Shown here piece by piece: positions 42,890-51,401 of a stretch of 64,000 nt of DNA. Made by a program: the position numbers and the translations under genes. Source of the stretch: Blautia sp. Its GTDB lineage: Bacteria; Bacillota; Clostridia; Lachnospirales; Lachnospiraceae. The notes under the pieces are model-generated. The model was not told where the DNA came from, ran no database searches, and saw nothing but the letters and a program-made list of their open reading frames with translations. Numbering within the stretch: position 1 is the stretch's first letter; each line of letters begins with the position of its first letter. The stretch is taken from NCBI GenBank assembly GCA_023663685.1, contig JAMPHB010000001.1:609220-673219 (forward strand), given 5' to 3'.

Positions 42890-44104
42890 CTACAGATTAT
42901 CCATCTGGTTGTACATTGCGAGCATCGGAGCCATGACTGCACCGAGTAGCAATATTACCGCCCCTGCCAGCACCAGAATAATCATGGGCTCCATCGCGGC
43001 GAGAACTGTCTGGGTGGCCATCTCCACCTCTTCGTCGTAATAGTCCGCGAGCTTATTGAGCATTCCTTCCAGATCTCCGGTCTCCTCACCGATTTTTGCC
43101 ATATGCCCCACCATCGGAGGAAAAAGATTGTCCCGAAGCAAAGGCTCCGAGAGCGGCACGCCACGGATAACTTCATCCCTCGTCTGCTCGAGTTTTTCTC
43201 TATATAGGAAATTCGACATCGTCCCCGCTGTAATCGCCAGCGCTTCCACCATGGGAAGGCCGGAGTAGATTAAGGTACTCAGGGTGCGGGAAAAGTTCGA
43301 CGCTGCCGTCTTTACCGTCAGTTTTCCAAAAATAGGAGCATTTTTACTGAGCTTGGCAAACAAGAGCTGTCCGGTGGGAGTCTTTTTAAAGGCTTTAATG
43401 CCAAATACCACCGCAAGCACAATGGCAATCAGGATATACCACCGCTGCATCACAAAATCACTGGCCTTCACCACCGCGATGGTGAGTGCCGGGAGCTCAA
43501 AATCCATAGTCTCAAACATTTCCGTGTACTTGGGAATAACAAAGGCCAGCATCACAACCACGACAATCACTGCCACCAGTCCTACCATAATCGGATAAAC
43601 GGCAGCTTTTTTCATAATGGCTTTCAGCTTTGCGCTCTTCTCGAAATGGGTCGCCATACGGTCAAACGCCACATCCAGCTTACCGGAGGCCTCTCCCGCA
43701 TTCACCATCTTCACCATAATGTCCGGAAACACCTTCGGATAGAGTGCCAGCGCATTCGCCAGTGTCTCGCCCTTGCCAATCTCCATTTTTACGCCGCCGA
43801 TAGCGGATGCCATCGTCTTGTTCTCTGTCTGCTCCTCGAGCATGGCCAGGGAATCTATAATCGTGACTCCCGCATCGATCATACTGATGAACTGTCTGCA
43901 GAACACGGAAAGATCCCGGGGTTTCACTGCCCCTCCGATACTGATGGAAACCTCTCTCGTAAGAATGGAGGCTGGATTCACCTCCATAGGTGTCATTCCA
44001 TCCGACCGCAGGCTCTCGTATGCCGCCTCCAGCGAATCAATCGTAATATTTCCTTTTTTCTCCTTGCCAAACCTGTCTATGGCCTTGTAAGTAAACTCCG
44101 GCAC
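42890..44104 (-). CDS. pilC: type IV pilus platform protein PilC
   Basis: A 404-residue GspF/PilC-family inner-membrane protein that forms the assembly platform contacted by the PilB and PilT motors. It starts MPEFTYKAIDRFGKEKKGNI and has two repeats of the GspF domain: SVFCRQFISMIDAGVTIIDS with FPDIMVKMVNAGEASGKLD, and NFSRTLSTLIYSGLPMVEAL with FPPMVGHMAKIGEETGDLEG. Three membrane helices are visible, the last AAMEPMIILVLAGAVILLLG. Length is normal for the family. It begins 22 bases after pilT and ends 14 bases before the pilin A2 ATG chosen here. Confidence 0.94.
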   Translation of the reverse strand: MPEFTYKAIDRFGKEKKGNITIDSLEAAYESLRSDGMTPMEVNPASILTREVSISIGGAVKPRDLSVFCRQFISMIDAGVTIIDSLAMLEEQTENKTMASAIGGVKMEIGKGETLANALALYPKVFPDIMVKMVNAGEASGKLDVAFDRMATHFEKSAKLKAIMKKAAVYPIMVGLVAVIVVVVMLAFVIPKYTEMFETMDFELPALTIAVVKASDFVMQRWYILIAIVLAVVFGIKAFKKTPTGQLLFAKLSKNAPIFGKLTVKTAASNFSRTLSTLIYSGLPMVEALAITAGTMSNFLYREKLEQTRDEVIRGVPLSEPLLRDNLFPPMVGHMAKIGEETGDLEGMLNKLADYYDEEVEMATQTVLAAMEPMIILVLAGAVILLLGAVMAPMLAMYNQMDNL

Positions 44105-44126
44105 GATATCTCCCTCTGTCTGTCAA

Positions 44127-45206
44127 TCAATAAAACATCGAAGTCTTTGAAATCATTGTATTTTGATCCAGCGCAAACTGAATCGCCGTATCCCTTGTAA
44201 TTATATTCTGCATCAGAATTTTATAGATGGTATCGTCCATGGTCTGCATCCCCTCCTTCTTGCCCGTCTGGAGCACGGAAGGAATCTGAAATGCTTTGCC
44301 CTCACGAATCAGGTTGCGGATTGCAGGATTGGCGAGAAGCACCTCAAAGGCAGCAATCCGGCCGCCGTCTACCTTGGGAAGAAGCTGCTGGGCAACCACT
44401 CCCTCGATCACCGAGGCAAGCTGCACGCGGATCTGCTGCTGCTGGTGGGGCGGGAAAACATCAATCATACGGTCAATAGCGTCCGCCGTACTGTTTGTAT
44501 GCAGGGTGGAGAACACGAGATGTCCGGTCTCCGCCGCTGTAATCGCGATAGAAATCGTATCCAGGTCACGCATCTCTCCCACAAGAATCACATCCGGATC
44601 CTGCCGGAGTGCCGCACGCAGGGCATTGGCATAGCTTTGTGTATCAAGTCCAACCTCCCTCTGGTTTACAATCGAGCGCTTATGCTTGTGAAGATACTCG
44701 ATCGGATCCTCCAGAGTGATGATATTCTTCGCGTAATTCTCGGAGATAATATTGATCAATGATGCCAGTGTGGTGGACTTTCCGCTTCCGGTAGCTCCCG
44801 TGACCAGTACCAGTCCCCTCTTTTTGCGGGTCAGATCCACCACCGCCCTTGGCAGCCCAAGCTGCTCGGGAGCCGGAACCTCCACGGAGAGAATCCGAAG
44901 CGCAATGCCATAAGTCCCCCTCTGCTTAAAGGTATTCACCCGAACCCGGGAAAAACCCGGGAAAGAGTATGCAAAGTCCAGCTCTCCCATCTTCTCCAGC
45001 TCTTCCCACTGCTTGTCATCCATGATTGAGCGCGCCACCTGCTCTGTCTCCTCTGGCGACAGGCTGTGGTCTGAAGCGGGAACAAGCTCTCCGTCCACCC
45101 GGATCATCAGCGGGCTCATGGGAGCCAGGTGTATATCAGATGCGCGGCGTGCGCATGAATACTCCATAATGTCCCGTGCCGAAATCTGTCCTACAAGTAA
45201 ATTCAT
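44127..45206 (-). CDS. pilT: pilus retraction ATPase PilT
   Basis: A 359-residue hexameric ATPase that depolymerises the pilus. Walker A GATGSGKSTT (137-146), Walker B ILVGEMRDLDT, Asp box ITLEDPIEYLHKHKRS and His box GHLVFSTLHTNS are all intact. The C-terminal AIRNLIREGKAFQIPSVLQT segment is the PilT-specific AIRNLIRE motif needed for retraction. Its presence means the pili can be retracted, so twitching or DNA uptake functions are possible. It lies 54 bases after pilB. Confidence 0.94.
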   Translation of the reverse strand: MNLLVGQISARDIMEYSCARRASDIHLAPMSPLMIRVDGELVPASDHSLSPEETEQVARSIMDDKQWEELEKMGELDFAYSFPGFSRVRVNTFKQRGTYGIALRILSVEVPAPEQLGLPRAVVDLTRKKRGLVLVTGATGSGKSTTLASLINIISENYAKNIITLEDPIEYLHKHKRSIVNQREVGLDTQSYANALRAALRQDPDVILVGEMRDLDTISIAITAAETGHLVFSTLHTNSTADAIDRMIDVFPPHQQQQIRVQLASVIEGVVAQQLLPKVDGGRIAAFEVLLANPAIRNLIREGKAFQIPSVLQTGKKEGMQTMDDTIYKILMQNIITRDTAIQFALDQNTMISKTSMFY

Positions 45207-45260
45207 ATTTATCCTCCATAATGGAACGATTCTGCCCTAACTCTGTAAAATCTCCACTTC

Positions 45261-46967
45261 CTAACCTGCATCATTGTCAAAGGATACCTTCATCATCTCT
45301 GAGAAGGAGGTAACGCCCTGAAGCACCAGTGCAGAAGAACTCATGCGCAGGGTGTGCATCCCTTCTGTGAGAGCCGCATCCTTAATCTCCTCCGCCGTCC
45401 CCCGTTTGGAGATCACATGACGGATCTTTGGTGTGATCGTCATAATCTCGTAGACGCCGATTCTCCCTTTGTAGCCGGTATTATTGCACTGGTCGCAGCC
45501 ACAGGGTTCATAGATCGTCAACGGCTCATAAGCGGGTCTTCCGAGAAGCTTTTTCTCCTCCTCGTCCGCCTCGTGTACTTTCTTGCACACGGGACAAAGC
45601 CGCCGCACCAGACGCTGGGCGATTACGCCCACCATGGAATCCGCAAGCAGATAGCTCTCGATTCCCATATCCATCAAACGCGTAAGCGTACTGGCAGAAC
45701 TGTTTGTATGCAGCGTGCTCACCACCAGGTGTCCGGTAATGGATGCCTGCACTGCAATCGCCGCTGTCTCGGTATCTCGAATCTCTCCAATCATAATGAT
45801 ATCCGGATCCTGACGCAAAATGGAGCGGAGCGCTGACGCAAAGGTCAAATCAGCCTTCGTATTGGTCTGCACCTGATTGATTCCATCAATATTGGCCTCC
45901 ACCGGATCCTCGACGGTGATGATATTGACGTCTTCCTTGTTCAGCTCACTGAGCGCCGTATACAAGGTGGTGGACTTTCCACTTCCGGTAGGCCCGGTCA
46001 CAAGAATGATTCCATTCGGATTCTTTAGTATATTTTCAAACTGCCGCATCTCCTCGGGCGTGAAGCCAAGCTCGCTCTTATCCTTCGTCAGCATTTTCTT
46101 CTGGGCGAGACGCATAACGCATTTCTCCCCGTATACTGTGGGAAGAATGGATGCACGGATATCATACTCCACACGGTCTACTATATAAGTGATACGCCCG
46201 TCCTGCGGCTTACGCTTCTCGGAGATATCCATACCGCCGATAATCTTAAGGCGGGCAATGATTGCCGGAAGCAGATGAATGTCATAAGTGAATTTCTCGT
46301 AGAGTGCGCCGTCGATTCGGAAGCGAATCCTCACGATGCGCTCCAGCGCCTCAATATGTATATCGGAAGCCCTCTGTCTCGCTGCCTGCTCAATTGTCGA
46401 ATTCACAATCTTGACGATTGGGGAATTGTTGACATTCTCATCGTAATCGTCGTCCTGGCTCGCTTCCTCAATGGCACGGCGCTCATCCGCATACTTCTGC
46501 GCCGCCTCCATATTCTCATCGTCGCCGAAATACCGGTCGAGCGTCACCATAATCTCATTCGGCAGAGCCAGAACCGGCTCCACCTGCAGATTCGTAATGA
46601 TCGTGAAATCATCTATGGCAGCCATGTCCATGGGATCTGCCATGGCGACCTCTACAATATTCATATTTCCCTGAAAAAATCCTAAGGGCACCATGCGGTT
46701 CTTACGCAAAATTGAAGAGTTCACCAGCGTCATCATCTCTTCCGGAATCCGGACGCCAATCAGGGAGACGATTCCGATGTGCAGCTGATTCGACAGTGCA
46801 TGCATGATGGCATCGTCTGTGGTAAAGCCAATCTCAACCAGCGTCTCTCCGATTCTCTTGCCCTTTTCCTTTGCGACAGCCAATGCCTTCCCCAGCTGTT
46901 CATCTGTAATCAGCCCCTCTTCAATCAGCATATCGCCGAGACGTTTTTTATTTCCCCGGAATGCCAT
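45261..46967 (-). CDS. pilB: pilus extension ATPase PilB
   Basis: A 568-residue GspE/PilB-family ATPase and first gene of the operon. The N-terminal MshEN-type domain (1-150; LGDMLIEEGLITDEQLGKAL, IGETLVEIGFTTDD) is a possible cyclic-di-GMP-binding module in this family. The motor part has RASDIHIEALE, Walker A GPTGSGKSTT (325-334), Asp box TVEDPVEANI, Walker B IIMIGEIRDTET and His box TGHLVVSTLHTNS. Zinc cysteines are at 458/461 and 491/494. The ATG is preceded by GGAGGGGGATAGG. A promoter with a palindrome in its spacer lies upstream. Confidence 0.94.
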   Translation of the reverse strand: MAFRGNKKRLGDMLIEEGLITDEQLGKALAVAKEKGKRIGETLVEIGFTTDDAIMHALSNQLHIGIVSLIGVRIPEEMMTLVNSSILRKNRMVPLGFFQGNMNIVEVAMADPMDMAAIDDFTIITNLQVEPVLALPNEIMVTLDRYFGDDENMEAAQKYADERRAIEEASQDDDYDENVNNSPIVKIVNSTIEQAARQRASDIHIEALERIVRIRFRIDGALYEKFTYDIHLLPAIIARLKIIGGMDISEKRKPQDGRITYIVDRVEYDIRASILPTVYGEKCVMRLAQKKMLTKDKSELGFTPEEMRQFENILKNPNGIILVTGPTGSGKSTTLYTALSELNKEDVNIITVEDPVEANIDGINQVQTNTKADLTFASALRSILRQDPDIIMIGEIRDTETAAIAVQASITGHLVVSTLHTNSSASTLTRLMDMGIESYLLADSMVGVIAQRLVRRLCPVCKKVHEADEEEKKLLGRPAYEPLTIYEPCGCDQCNNTGYKGRIGVYEIMTITPKIRHVISKRGTAEEIKDAALTEGMHTLRMSSSALVLQGVTSFSEMMKVSFDNDAG

Positions 46968-47022
46968 CCTATCCCCCTCCGACGCGTTATGTTCTCATAG
47001 TTTACCCTTTGCTTCATTCTAT

Positions 47023-47050
47023 ATTATAGCACTTTTTACATGTAAATCAA
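47023..47050 (-). promoter_or_regulatory. pilus operon promoter with palindromic operator
   Basis: Minus-strand TTGATT (47045..47050), 16 bases, perfect TATAAT (47023..47028). The 12-base palindrome TTTACATGTAAA (47035..47046) fills most of the spacer and touches the -35 element, as expected of a repressor site. The leader is about 50 bases. Confidence 0.65.
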
Positions 47051-47097
47051 GAAAAATCAACTATAAAATAGACATTTTTCCCAATTAGCCTGCGTTA

Positions 47098-48366
47098 CTA
47101 TTTTTCAAGCATGGATTCAATAAAAATCCCATATCCCTGCGTGGGTTCATTCACGAGCACATGGGTAACAGCTCCAATCAGGCGGCCATTCTGGATAATC
47201 GGCGAGCCGCTTAAGCCCTGCACAATCCCGCCGGTGAGCTCCAAAAGAGCCTCGTCGTCCACATGGAAACGAATCCCCTTATTCCGGTCTGTGGGCGAAT
47301 AATCCAGTGAATCAATCTGTATATGGTAGGTGCATGGTTCTCCCGAAACATCCGAGAGAATCACCGCATCCTTTAGCTGGACATCCTGTTTGTAGCCCAC
47401 CGGATAGCAGCTGTCCATGCCACTGTAAAGGCTGTATCTGTCTGCATCCAGCCTGCCATAGATTCCGATATCCGTATTGTCAGTGACCGCACCGATCTGA
47501 TTCTCCTTCCCATAGTAGACCACACCCTGCAGCTCTCCCGGTGAGCCACGGCTCCCCTTGGTAATCCCTAAGACCTCCGACTCGTAGAGCTCCCCTTCCC
47601 GGATGCGCAGAAGCTCCCCCGTCTCCCCGTCTCCGATTCCATGACCGAGCGCGCCGAAGCTGCCGGCCGCATCATAGTAGGTCAGCGTGCCGATGCCCGC
47701 CATATCGTCCTTCACCCACAGTCCCAGCATGTAGTCTTTCCCCGAGGCATCCGTCTGAACGGCACGCACAGACACGTCGATGAGCTCCTCTCCCCGCCAG
47801 AGTGACAAAACCAGGGGAGAGTCCCCAAATTCATCTATCAGTCGAATTAAATCTTCTTTCTCCTTCACCTGCACATCGTTCACTGCCACAATATAATCGC
47901 CCGAAAACACAAGATTTTTAGCCGGCTCGACCCGGTCTCCCTCCGCCGTCTCAACCGGAGAGCTCGCAAGCACCAGCACGCCCTGCGTCGCGCCATAGAT
48001 TCCTACGACACGCCCCGCCGCGTAGAGCTCCTCACCCTCTACCACCGACACCTCTACCTCTTTGACCGGCAGGATTCCAAACAGATAACAGACGACCTCG
48101 TGCTCCCCGGCGGCCAGACTTTTGCACTCCGTGCTCCTTCGCATCTGCAGGGTCTCATAGGTACTGTCCGCCATCGCCATAACTTCTGTCCCGTCGTTGA
48201 CCGCAAGACTCACCGGAAGCTTATGATCCAGCGCCAGCTCCTCCCCTTCCTTTATATATACATGATCGGGAATAGCGGAAAGCATGGAGGAGTAAGCGAA
48301 GCAGCCGAGGGCACACAAATAAATCCAGATAATATTTTTATAAAATTGAGCCAAAAATTTGGACAT
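47098..48366 (-). CDS. spoIVB: SpoIVB serine peptidase
   Basis: A 422-residue signalling protease made in the forespore; in B. subtilis it cleaves SpoIVFA to trigger sigma-K activation. It has an N-terminal membrane helix (IWIYLCALGCFAYSSMLSAI), a PDZ domain (about 110-200; SPVETAEGDRVEPAKNLVFS and GDYIVAVNDVQVKEKEDLI) and an S55 peptidase domain with the catalytic His in FGALGHGIGD and Ser in GLSGSPIIQNGRLIGAVTHV. The start codon has AGAGG nine bases upstream but both lie in a 16-bp hairpin with the end of recN. In related genomes spo0A follows directly; here the pilus operon does. Confidence 0.95.
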   Translation of the reverse strand: MSKFLAQFYKNIIWIYLCALGCFAYSSMLSAIPDHVYIKEGEELALDHKLPVSLAVNDGTEVMAMADSTYETLQMRRSTECKSLAAGEHEVVCYLFGILPVKEVEVSVVEGEELYAAGRVVGIYGATQGVLVLASSPVETAEGDRVEPAKNLVFSGDYIVAVNDVQVKEKEDLIRLIDEFGDSPLVLSLWRGEELIDVSVRAVQTDASGKDYMLGLWVKDDMAGIGTLTYYDAAGSFGALGHGIGDGETGELLRIREGELYESEVLGITKGSRGSPGELQGVVYYGKENQIGAVTDNTDIGIYGRLDADRYSLYSGMDSCYPVGYKQDVQLKDAVILSDVSGEPCTYHIQIDSLDYSPTDRNKGIRFHVDDEALLELTGGIVQGLSGSPIIQNGRLIGAVTHVLVNEPTQGYGIFIESMLEK

Positions 48367-48409
48367 ACTATCTACCTCTTCTAATTACATTACAGATAAT
48401 ATGTCCAAA
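48358..48409 (-). other. 16-bp hairpin covering the recN-spoIVB junction
   Basis: Minus-strand arms TTTGGACATATTATCT and AGATAGTATGTCCAAA pair over all 16 positions (one G-U), with a 20-base loop that contains the spoIVB ribosome site AGAGG. The spoIVB ATG is in the 3' arm and TTTTT follows the stem, so the element could block translation of read-through message or act as a terminator inside spoIVB. Confidence 0.65.
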
Positions 48410-48426
48410 AAGTTATTTTTTCATGT
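48397..48426 (-). promoter_or_regulatory. sigma-G/sigma-F-like promoter of spoIVB
   Basis: Minus-strand ACATG (48422..48426; four of five to GHATR), 18 bases, CATATTA (48397..48403; full match to CATnHTA). The wider GGACATATTA also matches the sigma-F -10 in nine of ten positions. B. subtilis spoIVB is transcribed by sigma-G (and sigma-F). Confidence 0.5.
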
Positions 48427-50083
48427 GCGCCATTGCACGCATTTCTCTCGCATTCTGTCGAACGGTATCCGTAATCTCCACACCGCCCAGCATTCGCGCC
48501 AGCTCCTCCACACTGTTCTCCTCGTCCAACCGCCGGATCCGGGATACGGTAGACTGCTGTTCTACTGACTTTTCAATCAAAAAATGACTGTCCGCCATCG
48601 CCGCGATCTGTGGAAGATGGGTAATACAGATCATCTGGTGATTTTTCGCCAGATAGCTCATTTTTTCAGCCACCATCTGGGCTGTTCTGCCGCTAATGCC
48701 ACTGTCAATCTCATCAAAAATCAGTGTCTCGATGGCATCCGCGTCCGCCATGACCGTCTTGATTGCAAGCATGATTCTTGAAAGCTCACCTCCTGACGCG
48801 ACCTGCGCCAGCGGCTTTTGCGGCTCCCCGGGATTCGTGGAAATATAAAATTCTGCCTCGTCCGTCCCCCCCGCGGTATAATCTGTCCGGGTGAAGCTCA
48901 TCGCAAATTCCACCTCCAAAAAATTCAAATCGCACAATGCCTCCCGGATTGCCGCGCAAAGTCCCCCGCTCTCCCTCCTGCGAATGGCCGACACCTCCCC
49001 GCAAAGAGCGTCAAGCTCCTTTTGCTTTTCTTTTAAGGAAGTTGAAAGCTGATTTAAGTATTCGTCATAATCCTTTAAGACAACTATACGCTGTTGTTTT
49101 TTCTCATATGCCGCAAGAATCTCCTCTATCGTTGACCCATACTTGGATTTCAGGTGGTTGATGAGATCCAGGCGCTTTTCTGTCTCATAATAGGTCTTCT
49201 CGTCGAATTCCTCCTCCGACAGATAAGCCGCCGCCTCGTGATTGAAATCCGCCATCAGATCGTCAATCTCCATAAGCTGGTTCTGCATGTCCTCCACCCG
49301 TTTATCATACTCCGATACAGCGGAGAGCTCCCGGATGGCGCGGCCGAGAAGTCCGGTAGCGCTCTCTCCCTCGCCGCCGACAGCGCTGTGCGCGGCGTTT
49401 ACCGCATCCATGAGACGCCTGCCGTTTTCATACTTTCGAAACAACTGCTCCAGCTCCTCATCCTCCCCCGGACGCAGGCTGGCATCCGAAAGCTCCTTCA
49501 CCTCATATTCCAGGAAGGAAAGCTCGCGTGTTCTCTCCTCTGTATCCATCTTCGAGCTCTCCCACTCCTCCTTAAGCTTCCGGTAATCCTGATAACATGC
49601 TGCCAGCCGCTTCGGCCTGTCCGATAGCTGTTCCCTCGCGTAGGCATCCAAAATCTCCAAATGCTTTTTTCTGTGAAGCAGGGACTGATGCTCATGCTGT
49701 CCGTGAATGTCTATGAGCAGAGCCGCCACTGCCTTAAGCTTAGAAGCCGGCACTGCCTCTCCATTGATTCTTGCAACTGTTCTCCCGGATGTTATCTTTC
49801 GATTTAATATAATGGTATCGTCCTCCATGGGAATGCCAAGGCTGCGGACAGCCTCCAGCGTGTCCTTATCCTCCACAGAGAAGATCAGCTCTACAAAAGC
49901 TGTATCCTCATCCTCCGGCAGCAGCCCCCTGGATGCCTTTTCCCCCAGTGCCAGACCGATAGAGCCGATAATAATGGACTTTCCTGCCCCGGTCTCTCCT
50001 GAAAGAATATTGAGCCCCTCTGTAAATTCTACCTCCGCCTCGTCGATTAAGGCAAGATTTTTCACATGTAAATTTTGTAGCAT
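48413..50083 (-). CDS. recN: DNA repair protein RecN
   Basis: A 556-residue SMC-like ATPase for double-strand-break repair. Walker A is LSGETGAGKSIIIGSIGLALG near residue 30, a long coiled coil occupies about 150-370, the signature is ASGGELSRIMLAIKTVM and Walker B is TLIFDEIDSGISGRTAQMVA. MLQNLHVKNLALIDEAEVEF is the canonical N-terminus. It lies 12 bases after argR and 46 bases before spoIVB, exactly the conserved Firmicute order. Confidence 0.96.
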   Translation of the reverse strand: MLQNLHVKNLALIDEAEVEFTEGLNILSGETGAGKSIIIGSIGLALGEKASRGLLPEDEDTAFVELIFSVEDKDTLEAVRSLGIPMEDDTIILNRKITSGRTVARINGEAVPASKLKAVAALLIDIHGQHEHQSLLHRKKHLEILDAYAREQLSDRPKRLAACYQDYRKLKEEWESSKMDTEERTRELSFLEYEVKELSDASLRPGEDEELEQLFRKYENGRRLMDAVNAAHSAVGGEGESATGLLGRAIRELSAVSEYDKRVEDMQNQLMEIDDLMADFNHEAAAYLSEEEFDEKTYYETEKRLDLINHLKSKYGSTIEEILAAYEKKQQRIVVLKDYDEYLNQLSTSLKEKQKELDALCGEVSAIRRRESGGLCAAIREALCDLNFLEVEFAMSFTRTDYTAGGTDEAEFYISTNPGEPQKPLAQVASGGELSRIMLAIKTVMADADAIETLIFDEIDSGISGRTAQMVAEKMSYLAKNHQMICITHLPQIAAMADSHFLIEKSVEQQSTVSRIRRLDEENSVEELARMLGGVEITDTVRQNAREMRAMAHMKK

Positions 50084-50095
50084 TCTTTCCCCCTG

Positions 50096-50545
50096 TTATT
50101 CCATCACTTTGTGCAGCCTTCGCATGATATTTACCGCATCTTCCTCCGTGCGCACGACGCACATCAGCGTGTCGTCTCCCGCAATCGAGCCAATGATCTC
50201 CTTGAGCTCCATGGCATCGACCGCCGCCCCCACCGCCGAAGCCATGCCGGAAACGGTATGAATGACAAGAATATTCCCGGCGGCGTCCATATGGACAAAG
50301 CCTTCCTTTAAGACCCGCACATATTTATCTGTCATATTACCGCCCCTGTCTGCAAAGGCTGCATATTTCTGCCTGCCGTTTTCTCTTGCGACCTTGGTGA
50401 GCTTTAAATCCCTGATATCCCGGGATACTGTCGCCTGCGTGACCTGAAAGCCCTCCCCCGTCAGATACGCCAAAAGCTCTTCCTGCGTCTCAATATCATA
50501 TTTTCGTATCAGTTCAAGGATTTTGTTCTGTCTCTTTGTTTTCAT
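50096..50545 (-). CDS. argR: arginine repressor ArgR
   Basis: A 149-residue hexameric repressor/activator of arginine genes. The N-terminal winged helix reads KRQNKILELIRKYDIETQEE with TQATVSRDIRDLKLTKVA; the C-terminal arginine-binding core has GDDTLMCVVRTEEDA after IGSIAGDD. Likely targets include argH at 12 kb, although no ARG-box was recognised there. Eight bases separate it from nadK. Confidence 0.96.
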   Translation of the reverse strand: MKTKRQNKILELIRKYDIETQEELLAYLTGEGFQVTQATVSRDIRDLKLTKVARENGRQKYAAFADRGGNMTDKYVRVLKEGFVHMDAAGNILVIHTVSGMASAVGAAVDAMELKEIIGSIAGDDTLMCVVRTEEDAVNIMRRLHKVME

Positions 50546-50553
50546 GTTACCCC

Positions 50554-51399
50554 CTATCTGCTCATTTTCTTGCGGAGGATCTCCAAAAAGCTGCGGTTAC
50601 TGAGCTTACAGATTCGAATGATATTCGTCGCCCTTGCAATCATCACCCTCTCTCCCGCCACAAGGGAGAGACATGCATCCCCGTCGAAGCTGACGCTGGC
50701 GCGCTCATTTTCCCCGTAGCGGCGGCTCCCCATCTCAATCTCCACCACATCCTCATCTCCCAGCACAATACTTTTGGAATTGAGATCGTGCGCATTGATT
50801 GGCGTAAGCAGAAGCATTCTCGCCTTCGGGTCCACGATAGGACCTCCCGCCGACATACTGTAGCCCGTCGAGCCCGTGGGAGTCGCCACGACCACACCGT
50901 CCGCATGGTAGGTGGTCAAATATTCCCCGTTCACATAAACCATGAGCTTTAGCATCGATAAATCTCCTGCCCAGTGGATTACGATATCATTGAGTGCAAG
51001 CCTCGGCGGCGTCCTCTCTGCTCCATCCCGAAAGCCACAGAGCATGATGCGCTCCTCGGTTATGTAATCGTCCGCCATCAGGCGGTCGATGGCCGAAAAC
51101 ACCGTCCCCTCCTCCAGCTCACAGAGATAGCCGAGCGTTCCAAGATTCACGCCGATCAGTGGAATCCGCAGGGATTCCACCTGAGTGGCCGCCCGTATGA
51201 GCGTGCCGTCGCCCCCCAGCACTAAGATACACTCTGTATCCCCCGGAATCTCCGAGAGGGAAAAGCCCTCCTCCATGTCCCGGCTGTTTTTGACAATGGA
51301 CGCCCGGCCTCCCTGCTCCTCTATATAAGAAACTATGCGCTTCGAGAGCGCGAGGCCTTTGTCCTTGTATGCATTGGTAATCAATAAAAATCTGCGCAT
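50554..51399 (-). CDS. nadK: NAD kinase
   Basis: A 281-residue enzyme phosphorylating NAD to NADP. The diagnostic LVLGGDGTLIRAATQ motif and the later GVVVATPTGSTGYSMSAGGP and LTPINAHDLNSKSIVLGDED segments are present. MRRFLLITNAYKDKGLALSK is a normal Clostridial N-terminus. It lies between tlyA and argR with gaps of two and eight bases. Confidence 0.95.
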   Translation of the reverse strand: MRRFLLITNAYKDKGLALSKRIVSYIEEQGGRASIVKNSRDMEEGFSLSEIPGDTECILVLGGDGTLIRAATQVESLRIPLIGVNLGTLGYLCELEEGTVFSAIDRLMADDYITEERIMLCGFRDGAERTPPRLALNDIVIHWAGDLSMLKLMVYVNGEYLTTYHADGVVVATPTGSTGYSMSAGGPIVDPKARMLLLTPINAHDLNSKSIVLGDEDVVEIEMGSRRYGENERASVSFDGDACLSLVAGERVMIARATNIIRICKLSNRSFLEILRKKMSR

Positions 51400-51401
51400 G
51401 G

